A DNA stretch of 52,215 nt from Microcaldota archaeon (lineage in GTDB: Archaea > Micrarchaeota > Micrarchaeia > Micrarchaeales > Micrarchaeaceae): positions 1 to 52,215 of the forward strand of contig JAJYYB010000012.1 in the NCBI GenBank assembly GCA_021801355.1, read 5' to 3'. Position 1 is the first letter of the stretch, and every line of letters starts with the position of its first letter. The position numbers and the translations under genes were made by a program. The notes beneath the pieces are model-generated. The model was not told the DNA's origin. It saw only the letters and a list, made by a program, of their open reading frames with translations, and ran no database searches. Of the stretch, positions 27,709 to 36,536 are shown in pieces.

Positions 27709-29217
27709 TCAAGCTTTCAGGTCAAGCGTATTAAGCAGACGCGTCTTCAGGTCGAACACTCTTACCAGATGGTTGTTCGTATCTGCTATGTAGAGCATGT
27801 TGCCGTATGCCTTTACATCGTTAGGTTCGAAAAGGCCGAGGGCGTCACAGCCGGGATCGTCGAACCTGCAGAATGACTGTGAGCCATTGGCTGCTATCAG
27901 GGTGGTCACGCGCTTCTCCTTTATCGATATTTCCCTTACTGCGTTGTTGTAGGTGTCGGCGACGTATATCACACCGTTATTAGCCGATAACCCTATAGGG
28001 TGCTGGAACCTCGCCCGGTTCAGCGCACCGTCGCCCTTCCCGAATATGAAAAGTCCTGCGCCTGCGAGAGTGGCCACATACCCAGTCTTTGTGTCCAGGC
28101 TCCTTATTGATGAACTCTCACTGTCGGCAACATAAAGCTTGTTGCCACCAATCGAGAGACCGCTCGGCTGCGCGAAATTCGCAGCCTCTAATGTGCCATC
28201 CGATATGTTTTCCGCGCCGCTTCCGGCGTACGGGCCGATGGCTTTCGCCTTTACGTGGTAGACCCATATTTGATGCAGGCCAGCCATGGCGACGTAAAGC
28301 TTGCCATCCTTGAAAGCGAGGTCCCAGGGCGAGCTCAATGAGATGGATTTAGCTTCATTCGTATAGGCAAATGCCACATAAGGCCCCTGCATTCCGTTGC
28401 CGGCTATGGTCTTTACGCTATTTGATTTCAGGTCTATCTCACGGATCGCGTGGTTCTCGGTGTCAGCCACATATATTATATCTCCAACCCATACGAGGCC
28501 CTGCGGCCTGAAGAATAGTGCGCCTGAGAGCGTGCCATCTCTCAAACCACGGCTGCCGGCTCCGATGACCGTTTTTATTTTCCCGGTTTTCCTTCCTACC
28601 ACAAGTATCCTATTGTGGTTGGAGTCGCTTACCGCGATGTATGACCCGTCTTCCGATATTGCAAGCTTCCCTGGATATGAGAGCACTGATGCGTCTTCAT
28701 AATTCTGCGGCGTGGTTATAAGAGGGCCGCTGGCAAGCGTCCCTGCTGCCTCGCTCCTCCAGATGGATTGATCGACAAACTTTTGTATCACATCGCCGCT
28801 TATTTCACCGTATCCTTTGTATACTATCCTGCCCTCCGGATTCATGACTATTATAGTAGGCCAGGCGGCAGCGCCGTAAGAGTTCCATATGCGCATCTTG
28901 CGGTCGACTATGACAGGATGCTTCACCCCGTACCTAGAAATCGCTTCCTTTATGTTCTTGGGGTCTCGTTCGGCCTCGAACTTTGCCGAATGCACGCCTA
29001 TGACTATGACAGGTTTGTCTTTGTAGCGCTCCTCTATCGCTGATAAGGTGCGCAGCATGTGCATACAGTTTATGCAGCAGTAAGTCCAGAAATCGAGTAT
29101 CACGACCTGGCCCTTCAGCGTATCGATTGATATTGGCTTATCTGCGTTTAGCCATGTGAAGTCTTTTGGGAACTCGTGCGCTTTTCTGCTGAACGGGTTG
29201 TGCAATCCGCTTATCAT
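27709..29217 (-). CDS. Thioredoxin-like protein with NHL beta-propeller (NHLRC2-like)
   Basis: 502 residues. The first about 150 form a TlpA/peroxiredoxin-like thioredoxin fold with the redox motif in DFWTYCCINCMHML (CxxC, preceded by an extra Cys) and the cis-Pro segment AAWPTIIV. Residues 165-500 contain about five NHL repeats (e.g. ISEDGSYIAVSDSNHNRI, IYVADTENHAIREI, LYIADTNNHLVRVF) forming a beta-propeller. There is no clear signal peptide. The arrangement matches the NHLRC2 family, whose role is poorly known. It stands at the edge of the envelope locus, next to another CxxC protein, which suggests redox chemistry, perhaps handling disulfides of surface proteins (inference). Confidence 0.85.
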   Translation of the reverse strand: MISGLHNPFSRKAHEFPKDFTWLNADKPISIDTLKGQVVILDFWTYCCINCMHMLRTLSAIEERYKDKPVIVIGVHSAKFEAERDPKNIKEAISRYGVKHPVIVDRKMRIWNSYGAAAWPTIIVMNPEGRIVYKGYGEISGDVIQKFVDQSIWRSEAAGTLASGPLITTPQNYEDASVLSYPGKLAISEDGSYIAVSDSNHNRILVVGRKTGKIKTVIGAGSRGLRDGTLSGALFFRPQGLVWVGDIIYVADTENHAIREIDLKSNSVKTIAGNGMQGPYVAFAYTNEAKSISLSSPWDLAFKDGKLYVAMAGLHQIWVYHVKAKAIGPYAGSGAENISDGTLEAANFAQPSGLSIGGNKLYVADSESSSIRSLDTKTGYVATLAGAGLFIFGKGDGALNRARFQHPIGLSANNGVIYVADTYNNAVREISIKEKRVTTLIAANGSQSFCRFDDPGCDALGLFEPNDVKAYGNMLYIADTNNHLVRVFDLKTRLLNTLDLKA

Positions 29218-29280
29218 ACTATGCCATATGTGTACCCAATATTAAGTGCTTTTAGCCCGCTTTGCCGCTGCATGAAAAGC

Positions 29281-30285
29281 TCAGGATAAGAGCCCTAGTT
29301 CGGACCCTATCTCCTTTATAGCGGGTAGAGCGCATACAGGTGCAGTGTTGTTTACGGAAGGGCATAGGTCGGCTATGTACAGATCTGCCGCTGCGTATTG
29401 CCCCCATGCGAACTGGTCGTTGAAGTGTGAGATCTGGCTTAGGATCTGGGCGTGGGTCATTGAAGCTATGCTCTGCCAGCTTAGGGTGCTGGCGTTGTTG
29501 CCGAGCACTACCGCGTCTGCACCGTTCACCAGGGAAGTTCCCCAGAATGTGAATGGAGTGCCCTGGAAGAGGCCGGTTCTGTTCATGAACATTATTGCGC
29601 TCCTGTATGTGGCATTGGGCGCCCTTGCTATGAAGAAGGAAAGCGGCTGTATCTCGAAATGGCCGGTTATCGGCGACTCGTACTCTGCAGAGATAAAGTT
29701 TATCGCATTGCTCGAGTAGTAGTTACCGAAATCGACGCCTGCCGGAGTCGTTGTGTTTGACATGACCCAGTATAATGTAGGGACATCGCCGTCCTGCAGT
29801 GCGCTGTATCCTTGATAGAGCGCTGAGAAGTTTCCGAACTTGGCCAAGGCCAGGGCCATCGCCCATCTGTTTTCACCGCAGAACGGGCAGGTGGTTGCGC
29901 CTATGTAGACTACGGTGGGCTTGCCGTTTATCATTATAGGCTTGTATTGTGGTGAGTTAGACACGAGCACCTCGTTTATCAAGGATCCGTTAAGTAGCTT
30001 TTCGCCTGCGATTTGATAGTAGTTCAAAGGTTCGTTGTTTATTATTGCAAGAGAGGAGCTGTTTAGCGGGTCGTTTATGCCTGCAAGCGTGCCGTTCTGC
30101 GTCTGGTTGGATGTTGATATTCTAGTTGTAGCGCTTATAGAAGTGGTCGTGTTCGAAACTTGGTAGATAGGCTTCGTTGACATCTCATAAATTAGGGCAA
30201 AGACCAGAAGCAGGACTATTAGCGCCATTATTACATTCAGCGTTATTGATCGGATGAGCAGTTTCTTCTGATCGTTCCTGGCCAT
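29281..30285 (-). CDS. Membrane-anchored DUF929-like protein with CPFC redox motif
   Basis: 334 residues. A single N-terminal membrane helix (about residues 15-37) anchors an extracytoplasmic domain with many N-x-S/T sequons. VYIGATTCPFCGENRWAM is a thioredoxin-like CxxC active site, followed by a LSFFIARAPN segment. This fits the archaeal DUF929 family, here guessed to be a surface thiol-disulfide enzyme. Two more Cys near the C-terminus (DLCPSV, PVCALP) could form a structural disulfide. ATG at 30285 is preferred over the longer frame from 30447 because a TATA-like GATTAAAATC lies about 25 bases upstream. Confidence 0.75.
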   Translation of the reverse strand: MARNDQKKLLIRSITLNVIMALIVLLLVFALIYEMSTKPIYQVSNTTTSISATTRISTSNQTQNGTLAGINDPLNSSSLAIINNEPLNYYQIAGEKLLNGSLINEVLVSNSPQYKPIMINGKPTVVYIGATTCPFCGENRWAMALALAKFGNFSALYQGYSALQDGDVPTLYWVMSNTTTPAGVDFGNYYSSNAINFISAEYESPITGHFEIQPLSFFIARAPNATYRSAIMFMNRTGLFQGTPFTFWGTSLVNGADAVVLGNNASTLSWQSIASMTHAQILSQISHFNDQFAWGQYAAADLYIADLCPSVNNTAPVCALPAIKEIGSELGLLS

Positions 30286-30376
30286 ATGATCGCGCTCTTT
30301 GATTTTAATCTTATTGCTTCGATGGTGATTAAATATCTTTGCGCGCATTGGGGGATGTAGTATTATTTTATACGCT

Positions 30377-31657
30377 TCATGGACATCCAGTGCAATCGGT
30401 AATATTGGCGCCGTTGAAGTTGGCGCCAGATACGTCGGCGCCGGCAAGATCGGCGTAAGCGAGATCAGAATTGGCGAAATTGGAACCGACCAGGTCTGCG
30501 TTCACAAGGTTAGAGTACGCTAAATTTGAATTAGCAAGATTAGCTCCGGACAGGCTTATGCCTTCCATGTCGGAGTATTTCAATATGGCGCCCTGGAAAT
30601 TAGAGCCGGCCGCATCAACAGAGCCCTGCATGTCTGTACCATTAAGATTCGCGCCCTGGAAATTCACGCCAGTCATTATGGCACCATCCAAGTTTGTCAA
30701 GCTCAAGTTAGCATCAGCGAGGTTTGAACCTGCCAGATTGACGTTGGCCATATCTGAACTGAAGATAGTACCGAAAACTATGTTGTCCCCTGTCATAGTA
30801 TAACCGACTAGGTTGCAGTACTCGGCCTTCACCCTTGCAAGGTTCTGGCCGCCTTCATTTGGTATCTGCGGACAATTCTGGTAGATTATCCCGTTATAAG
30901 TCGCGGTTATGGTACAGTTCTTTGTAACGATGATTGATTCCTCCTCGCTTGTCATGCCACATCCAGATATCGTATTGAAAGTGTAGGAGAACCCATTGAC
31001 TTCCAATGTAGGGTCATAAAGTATAGCGTGGCTCGTACCATACGGGTAAGAGCGCAACAATGGGAGCTGACTGTATGCGAAATTGGAACCGTCTATCTCC
31101 AGCACATTCCCTTTAGCCGATGGGTAGTGGGCTATAGTGTAGTTAACGTAGACTTCTGTTGGCGATTCTTGGGCGCTCACCTTGGCGTTACCGACATAAA
31201 GATAGGAACTCGAAGATGGACAGATGGTGCCTATTTGGCTGGCTGCCTTGGCGCAGTAATCGCCTGCTATATGGAATGTTGCAGTGTATACTTGACCTTG
31301 TTCTATCTTGGAGGAGAAGTTGGCTAGGCAGTAGACGATCTGGCCAGAAGTAGACAGTGATGGGTTGCATGATCCGTCCGTGCTTTGGACGTAGTTAACA
31401 GTCGCGCTGAAGTTGCTCACATTCACCAGCCCGGGTTCTACGTTAGTGGCTAGTACCACGAGCTGCGATCCGGAGCCAAACGCATAATATTCGATGTCAA
31501 TGCAATTGAAGCCGCTATAGAATGAGCATTCCAAGGGCAATGAAGATTGTGGTATCGAAACGAAGAATATCAGTATTGCTAATACTACAACTATGATAAG
31601 GAAAACGGCATCGTAGGTCAATAGAAACTCTATAGCGCTCTGGCCTTTTTTATCCAT
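30377..31657 (-). CDS. Class III signal peptide protein with C-terminal pentapeptide-repeat domain
   Basis: 426 residues. The N-terminus KKGQSAIEFLLTYDAVFL is a type IV pilin-like (class III) signal peptide. A Cys-rich beta domain (residues 40 to about 300) follows. Residues about 310-420 are pentapeptide repeats of the A(N/D)LxG type (e.g. NLAGSNLADANLSLTNLDGA), which fold as a right-handed quadrilateral beta-helix. It ends DCTGCP. A pilin-type anchor carrying a pentapeptide beta-helix suggests a filament-tip or surface adhesin, but that is inference. ATG 31657 is set by the TATA box at 31679-31688. Confidence 0.82.
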   Translation of the reverse strand: MDKKGQSAIEFLLTYDAVFLIIVVVLAILIFFVSIPQSSLPLECSFYSGFNCIDIEYYAFGSGSQLVVLATNVEPGLVNVSNFSATVNYVQSTDGSCNPSLSTSGQIVYCLANFSSKIEQGQVYTATFHIAGDYCAKAASQIGTICPSSSSYLYVGNAKVSAQESPTEVYVNYTIAHYPSAKGNVLEIDGSNFAYSQLPLLRSYPYGTSHAILYDPTLEVNGFSYTFNTISGCGMTSEEESIIVTKNCTITATYNGIIYQNCPQIPNEGGQNLARVKAEYCNLVGYTMTGDNIVFGTIFSSDMANVNLAGSNLADANLSLTNLDGAIMTGVNFQGANLNGTDMQGSVDAAGSNFQGAILKYSDMEGISLSGANLANSNLAYSNLVNADLVGSNFANSDLAYADLAGADVSGANFNGANITDCTGCP

Positions 31658-31678
31658 AATATAATTTTGGCTGAGAAG

Positions 31679-31688
31679 ATATATAATC
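31679..31688 (-). promoter_or_regulatory. TATA box for the pentapeptide-repeat pilin-like gene
   Basis: GATTATATAT on the minus strand, centred 26 bases before ATG 31657; leaderless start. Confidence 0.6.
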
Positions 31689-31711
31689 GCAGCATTATTG
31701 GAAATGACCTC

Positions 31712-32332
31712 ATCCGCGGGCTTTAGCCCGTGGTATCCGGCATGGCCACATGGCAAGTTTTTTCTGACCAGATATGTCTTGCCTCCTGATGTAATTCTTT
31801 ACAACATTTTCATCCCTTGGCCCAACACCCCCCGTTGCTGTATCCGGCACTCCAGAAATTTCCGTGGCCGGTACATCGATCTGTGGTTTGGGATCTCCCT
31901 GAATACCTCATGAGAAGAAAATCCTTTCAACAATTGGACAGCGAAAGAAACCGACATTGTATTAGGTATGGAAACCTCCATGTGCGTATGGGCGTAGTCT
32001 TCACCAAATGACAATTATTTTATGATCATTTTGTATCTCTTGGCAACGTCATAAAATGCACAGCGTATTGTATCTATAGTTTTTGTTTTCCGAACATTTT
32101 GTACCTGTATTTTGTCACAAAGACAAGGTGCTCAGTTGTATTGGTGGCCAAAGCCATTGGCCGTTTAGTTTTTATTTGGCGCATTCGCCACGCTATTCAT
32201 AGACCCACATTTCGGCAGAATTGCAGCGCAAAAATTTATGCGCTGCGCTGCCGTTAACGGATATTTAGATAGGAAGTGATAGATGCGTTGCTGCGGGCAA
32301 TTCGTCCGCGACTTAAAAGTCGTGGTATACTT
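31712..32332 (-). mobile_element. IS200/IS605-family relic
   Basis: Two look-alike imperfect palindromes in the same orientation bound a decayed tnpA. At about 31712-31736 is TCCGCGGGCT-TT-AGCCCGTGGTA and at about 32309-32331 TCCGCGACTT-AA-AAGTCGTGGTA: different stems, same flanks and geometry, as expected of the subterminal hairpins recognised by a Y1 transposase. A further perfect 8-bp hairpin with an 8-base loop lies at 32223-32246, upstream of tnpA, where IS200 elements often carry a leader hairpin. No tnpB was found inside. Confidence 0.7.
31799..32175 (-). pseudogene. tnpA: Degenerate Y1 (HUH-type) transposase TnpA
   Basis: Minus-strand fragments in shifting frames recall IS200/IS605 TnpA: TTEHLVFVTKYRYKMFGKQ, then after a frameshift IRCAFYDVAKRYKMIIK, a stop, and EDYAHTHMEVSIPNT with the HTH form of the HUH motif, followed by VQLLKGFSSHEVFREIP. 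The distal part with the catalytic Tyr is not clearly readable. Stops and frameshifts make it inactive. Confidence 0.75.
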
Positions 32333-32586
32333 GCCACTTCAAATTATTCTGGCCTTGCAGCTCTTGCCGCCGGGTAGGAGGAATTAACATAGTAGTTCCA
32401 GCTACGGTTTTCCGCCCAATCCTTTGAATATCCGGATGCCATTCCCTATTGTAACATGGTTTATCATGAACCAGAACTCGTCAATCAACCCCGCTTTTAT
32501 ACGGGATACCACTAATTCCGATCCGCCCGCCTTGCCTAAAGCACCTAGGCGCTAGAAAATTACGCCATGCTTAAATTGCAGTAGAA
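32333..32586. other. Non-coding stretch beyond the IS relic
   Basis: No gene-like frame, RNA gene or strong repeat seen. It lies between the IS200/IS605 relic and the 3' end of the secreted-protein gene at 32587 and may be further decayed insertion sequence. Confidence 0.3.
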
Positions 32587-33801
32587 TCAACTTGCAGTAA
32601 CCGTGACGGAAGCCTGCGCACCGGAATTGCCTGTTACGGTTATCTGGTATTGCGACCCAGACTTAGGCTTCGCTATAAGGGTCCCGGAATTGTAAGTCAG
32701 CATGCTACTATAGCTAAAGGTGCTTGTCTGGCCTGCCATGATTGTGGCACCGCTGCCCTGAAAGTCCTCGTTTCCTGTAGTCACCGCGGTCATTGAACCT
32801 CCGGGCGCCACAACAAAATCGATCTCGCCGTTGGCCTCTATGTTCAGCCCTAGCTTGAGCAGTGCGCTTGTATTCAGCCCTATTGAGCCTCTGCTTCTAC
32901 CTGCCCCAAGGGCGCCCGTTATCCCAGCAACTGCAGAGGCATTGGAGCTAGCGGAGGATGATGCTTGGACTGCCTGATTGCCGCTCATGAACACGTTGTT
33001 CAGTGTAACTGCAGCGTTTGAATTGTCCTTCACAGTCACATATATAGTCGTAACATTTCCATTTACGCTTATGTTGGCAGATGTTATCGTGATATTGGGT
33101 GCTGCGGCCGCGAGGCTGGCTTTGGCGTTGGCGTTCAGACTTACTTGCGCGCCCACTCCGGCGCTGGCCTGTGCGCTTATATTTTTAGCTATGGCAGCTT
33201 TGGCTGAAGTCGATGCCATAACGTAAGCTGTCGAATTCTGGTTATAAACTGCGCTTACAGTAGGCGCTACATCTATGATGACCCCTGCTTTTGTGCTCTG
33301 ATTAATCTTTGTAGCGCTCGTTATGTTTATGATCACTTGATCGTTTGGCACTTGGACAACATACTTCGTCCCATTAACCACTATGTATGCTGAAGTGATG
33401 ATAAACTTGGTGGCGGCTATTGTAGCGTTCGGGGTGATGTTCGCATAGCCTATCACTTTGCTGGTGCCGTTTTGCACTGCAGTGAGGTTCACCGAGCCGC
33501 TTGCCATAGAATTAGCGTTAACCCAGTCCGAGCCTGAAGGCCCTGATTGCTGTACCTGCAAGGATGAATAAGATATTACCATTGCCTGCGTTCCGACTGG
33601 GACATGCCCCGGATCGGTCACAACAACAGGCGTTGAAGTGTACTTCCCTGATGAGCTCTGCAGGATAGTTGTTTGCTGTTGAGTAGTGTTTGGTACACCG
33701 ACCGGTGCGCCTGTCTTAGAACCAAGGCCGCTTAGTAGCGTCGCCGCTGCGACTATTATAACAAGTACAACTATTATCCCTATTATTGATTTGCTATTCA
33801 T
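32587..33801 (-). CDS. Secreted or membrane-anchored Ala/Ser/Thr-rich protein
   Basis: 404 residues. A single N-terminal hydrophobic segment (about residues 4-26) acts as signal anchor or signal peptide. The rest is low in charge, rich in Ala, Ser, Thr, Val and Asn, with many N-x-S/T sequons and no cysteine. Beta-strand-like stretches such as NITITSANISVNGNVTTIYV suggest an Ig-like fold in the second half; the middle has Ala-rich helical stretches. I do not recognise the family. ATG 33801 is preferred to 33825. Surface location is inferred from the leader and its pilin-like neighbours. Confidence 0.75.
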   Translation of the reverse strand: MNSKSIIGIIVVLVIIVAAATLLSGLGSKTGAPVGVPNTTQQQTTILQSSSGKYTSTPVVVTDPGHVPVGTQAMVISYSSLQVQQSGPSGSDWVNANSMASGSVNLTAVQNGTSKVIGYANITPNATIAATKFIITSAYIVVNGTKYVVQVPNDQVIINITSATKINQSTKAGVIIDVAPTVSAVYNQNSTAYVMASTSAKAAIAKNISAQASAGVGAQVSLNANAKASLAAAAPNITITSANISVNGNVTTIYVTVKDNSNAAVTLNNVFMSGNQAVQASSSASSNASAVAGITGALGAGRSRGSIGLNTSALLKLGLNIEANGEIDFVVAPGGSMTAVTTGNEDFQGSGATIMAGQTSTFSYSSMLTYNSGTLIAKPKSGSQYQITVTGNSGAQASVTVTAS

Positions 33802-33933
33802 ATCCACACGCTTAAAAAGTAACACATGCTAAATATTTAATGGTTTTTATATCGATACCCGCAGTAATAATTATAAACTCTTACTGAGCTACACTATCTG
33901 ATATTATTGCATTGCAGTCGTGGTGCATACATT

Positions 33934-35565
33934 ATGCGCAATTATCCCAAGAAGATTATCAAGGCCCAGTCATCGATGGAGTACCTGATGACATATGGAT
34001 GGGTCATCCTTATAATCGCGATAGTAGTTGGCGTGCTTGTCGCACTCGGCCTTTTCAACGGCTATGCAGCCACACCCAACGGCTGCTTCCCACAACAGGG
34101 TTTCACATGCTCGAATCTTGTTTACACATCTAATGGGATAACGGCGACGATCAGCCAGGATTCCGGCCAGAACTACTACGATGCATTGGTCTTCGTGGCA
34201 TCTGAAGACGAGAACATCGGGTCCGGTGGTCTCCCTGTCAACTTCTCCGAATCGAACACCGTGAACATGACACCGATAGGCACTATCCCTCCTTCCGGCA
34301 CCGTGACGTTCAATTTCAATCACACTTCAGCCGGCGACATACCTACTGCGAAAATACCTGTCGGGACGGAGTTCACTGGTTACATCTGGATCGCTTACTG
34401 CCTCAGCCCTGTCTGCAGCGGCCCTACGGCGTACTCTAAAGTAGCAACTATAGCGACGAAATATACCGGTTCGCTGGGCTTTAGTGGTCAGAGCGCCGCG
34501 CTGCCGACGCCTGTACTCGACATAGCACCCGGATATATCCCGATAACGCTGGACCAGGGCGGTAACCAAATCAATTATATGTTCCAGCAGAACGTAACGT
34601 TCAGCCCGTCACAATACAATTCCCACGAGTCGCCTGACCTCGGCAATATAAGGTTTTATGCCGGTGCGCCCAGCATATCTAACGCCCTTACCTCATGGTG
34701 CCAATCCGGATGCACCAATGATTCCTCTAATGCAGAATTCTGGATAAAGATGCCAACTGGCGAGACACCAGGCGAGCAGATATACATGTATTTCGAGCCG
34801 AACACGACATATGAATATGATGGTGTATACGCAGGCGAGGCCCCGCAACTGAGCAGCACGTATGCACAGTACGACAACGGCCAGAGCATATTCGACTTTT
34901 ATGACAACTTCGCCGGCCAATATACATATTCAAATGATTCTGGCACTACTACTGGCACACCAGTGCCTGGCTTCTTTGCCGTGAACGCAGTAGCCGCAGT
35001 GGATAATGGGCTGGTGCTATCAAATGCTACGGGTGCAGCTAACACTAGCGGCATGCTGTTCGCAACAACTTCTAAGTACGGGGTTGGCACTACCTTCGAT
35101 GCTGAGGTTGTAGGTTTACCATATAGCGATACCGTAAATATCGGATACCAGGAGCTGCCGTACAATCCTGGTCCGTCGCCCCAGTATGGTACATTCATAC
35201 GACAGGCTTGCGGCTCCACGTACCCAGACCAGATAAACTACAGCGGCGAGCCTAATGGCTGCGGAAGCATAGAACGCTTCGCTAGCAGTGAGAACTTACC
35301 TGGCGTTTACAGTGTTGCAATCACCTCAAGCAAGGAATCCTATCAGCAATTGAATGGTTCTGGCATGCTATACCAACCTGCGGATACGAGTTTCCCAGAA
35401 CCTCCGGAAAGCCCCGGCAGTTACCCTACATATGTAGGGTTCAGCTCATCGCACGGAGGCATAATATTGCCGGTTCAATGGGTCCGCATAAGGAATGCCC
35501 CGCCATTGATAAGCGGAGTGCCGCAAATGCCTTCCGCTACGCTCGGTAATTTTGTACCTACATGA
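33934..35565 (+). CDS. Class III signal peptide pilin module fused to a DUF2341-like domain
   Basis: 543 residues. The N-terminal about 180 residues parallel the pilin genes at 22720 and 24387: signal peptide AQSSMEYLMTYGWVILIIA, an early Cys pair (GCFPQQGFTC), IGTIPPSGTVTF, and GYIWIAYCLSPVC near the end of the module. The next about 370 residues begin with a DUF2341-like concanavalin-fold unit (PLDLGNIRFY-type segment, SNAEFWIKMP, IYMYFEPN) and a second lectin-like half (FYDNFAGQ onward). This is a pilin-anchored candidate adhesin. ATG 33934 is preferred to the upstream frame from 33907. It ends 5 bases before the next gene. Confidence 0.83.
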   Translation: MRNYPKKIIKAQSSMEYLMTYGWVILIIAIVVGVLVALGLFNGYAATPNGCFPQQGFTCSNLVYTSNGITATISQDSGQNYYDALVFVASEDENIGSGGLPVNFSESNTVNMTPIGTIPPSGTVTFNFNHTSAGDIPTAKIPVGTEFTGYIWIAYCLSPVCSGPTAYSKVATIATKYTGSLGFSGQSAALPTPVLDIAPGYIPITLDQGGNQINYMFQQNVTFSPSQYNSHESPDLGNIRFYAGAPSISNALTSWCQSGCTNDSSNAEFWIKMPTGETPGEQIYMYFEPNTTYEYDGVYAGEAPQLSSTYAQYDNGQSIFDFYDNFAGQYTYSNDSGTTTGTPVPGFFAVNAVAAVDNGLVLSNATGAANTSGMLFATTSKYGVGTTFDAEVVGLPYSDTVNIGYQELPYNPGPSPQYGTFIRQACGSTYPDQINYSGEPNGCGSIERFASSENLPGVYSVAITSSKESYQQLNGSGMLYQPADTSFPEPPESPGSYPTYVGFSSSHGGIILPVQWVRIRNAPPLISGVPQMPSATLGNFVPT

Positions 35566-35570
35566 AATGA

Positions 35571-36080
35571 ATGGTGCTTTGGATGAATACGCGTTTAGTT
35601 GCCTTAGTACTGCTGTTTTTAATATGCGTTGCAGCTGGTATAGTGTTGTTATATGGCAATTTCTTTTCGCATAGTGTAACAGCTTCAAACCAGTCTTCCA
35701 CTTCAATCAAAGTATTACCAAGGAATAACAACCAGGCGGAGTATACGAACTTCAATGTTGATATGATCCTGAACAGTACATATCTCGCAGTAAACAAATT
35801 TGCAGTCCTTGAGGAGTTGTCTGCGCTACCGCGCATGTATGTGAACTCTAGCAATGAAAACGTCTCCATTACACTCTCTGGCAGCAAAATCATGATTATT
35901 CAAGGATCAAAGGATAACATAAGCGTTACTATACCAAATAACGCAGTACTAGTTATACGTGCTGATAGTGCGAATATGTATGACACTGTTATAGCAACAG
36001 GAGGTTACATATACAATACCGCAATCCCAGAGGCTGGGGTGAATCTTGAACTGCATAATTCTACCCTGATATCTGTTTAG
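35571..36080 (+). CDS. Small membrane-anchored surface protein
   Basis: 169 residues. A strong N-terminal hydrophobic helix (about residues 8-30) is followed by a sequon-rich extracytoplasmic part. The region from about 95 to 165 has short beta-strand repeats (VSITLSGSKIMIIQG, ISVTIPNNAVLVIRA), possibly a small beta-solenoid. No family recognised. It starts 5 bases after the DUF2341-pilin gene, so the two are likely co-expressed and may act together. ATG at 35583 is an alternative start. Confidence 0.7.
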   Translation: MVLWMNTRLVALVLLFLICVAAGIVLLYGNFFSHSVTASNQSSTSIKVLPRNNNQAEYTNFNVDMILNSTYLAVNKFAVLEELSALPRMYVNSSNENVSITLSGSKIMIIQGSKDNISVTIPNNAVLVIRADSANMYDTVIATGGYIYNTAIPEAGVNLELHNSTLISV

Positions 36081-36536
36081 GGATTACTGTAAATATGGCG
36101 TCGGAAATCCCGTTCACTATCATAGTTAGGTAGTTCTCCAACCTCAACACTGAATGATTTTCATCTCGAAATACAAGTACATGTGCCAATAAGCCGCCTT
36201 TTTGGTCGCGTTAACCTGACTTTATCAGATAATTACAAGTGAAACGCGTTATCTCTAATAGTTATGTTCGATTTTTTAGTCATAACATGAGAATTGATGC
36301 CGTAGGATGGTTGCCAAGACATTGTAGCCCGTGAACCCAGGCGAACGCGTCGCGATATCTGGACCTGATGCGGTCTGGGAGCGTCGTAAATAACAAGCGC
36401 GTAAATCCATGCGACACATATGCCATATATGCTTGTGCCACCCGCAGCACATTGCGGCACATAGCGAACAGCAGATGCACTGGTTAACATTAGTGCCAGT
36501 GGAATGGGCGACTGCTGCGACCGTTACCGATGTGCT
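36081..36536. other. Intergenic region without a recognised gene
   Basis: 456 bases between convergent genes. Overlapping minus-strand frames at 36233-36490 and 36280-36480 are open but compositionally unconvincing and show no known motif. The segment could be decayed insertion sequence. Nothing firm can be assigned. Confidence 0.3.

Noticed and set aside
36233-36490. Minus-strand ORFs of 66-85 residues after the secreted Cys-rich gene
   Set aside because: Two overlapping frames, neither with a recognisable motif, promoter or plausible composition; may be decayed insertion DNA.
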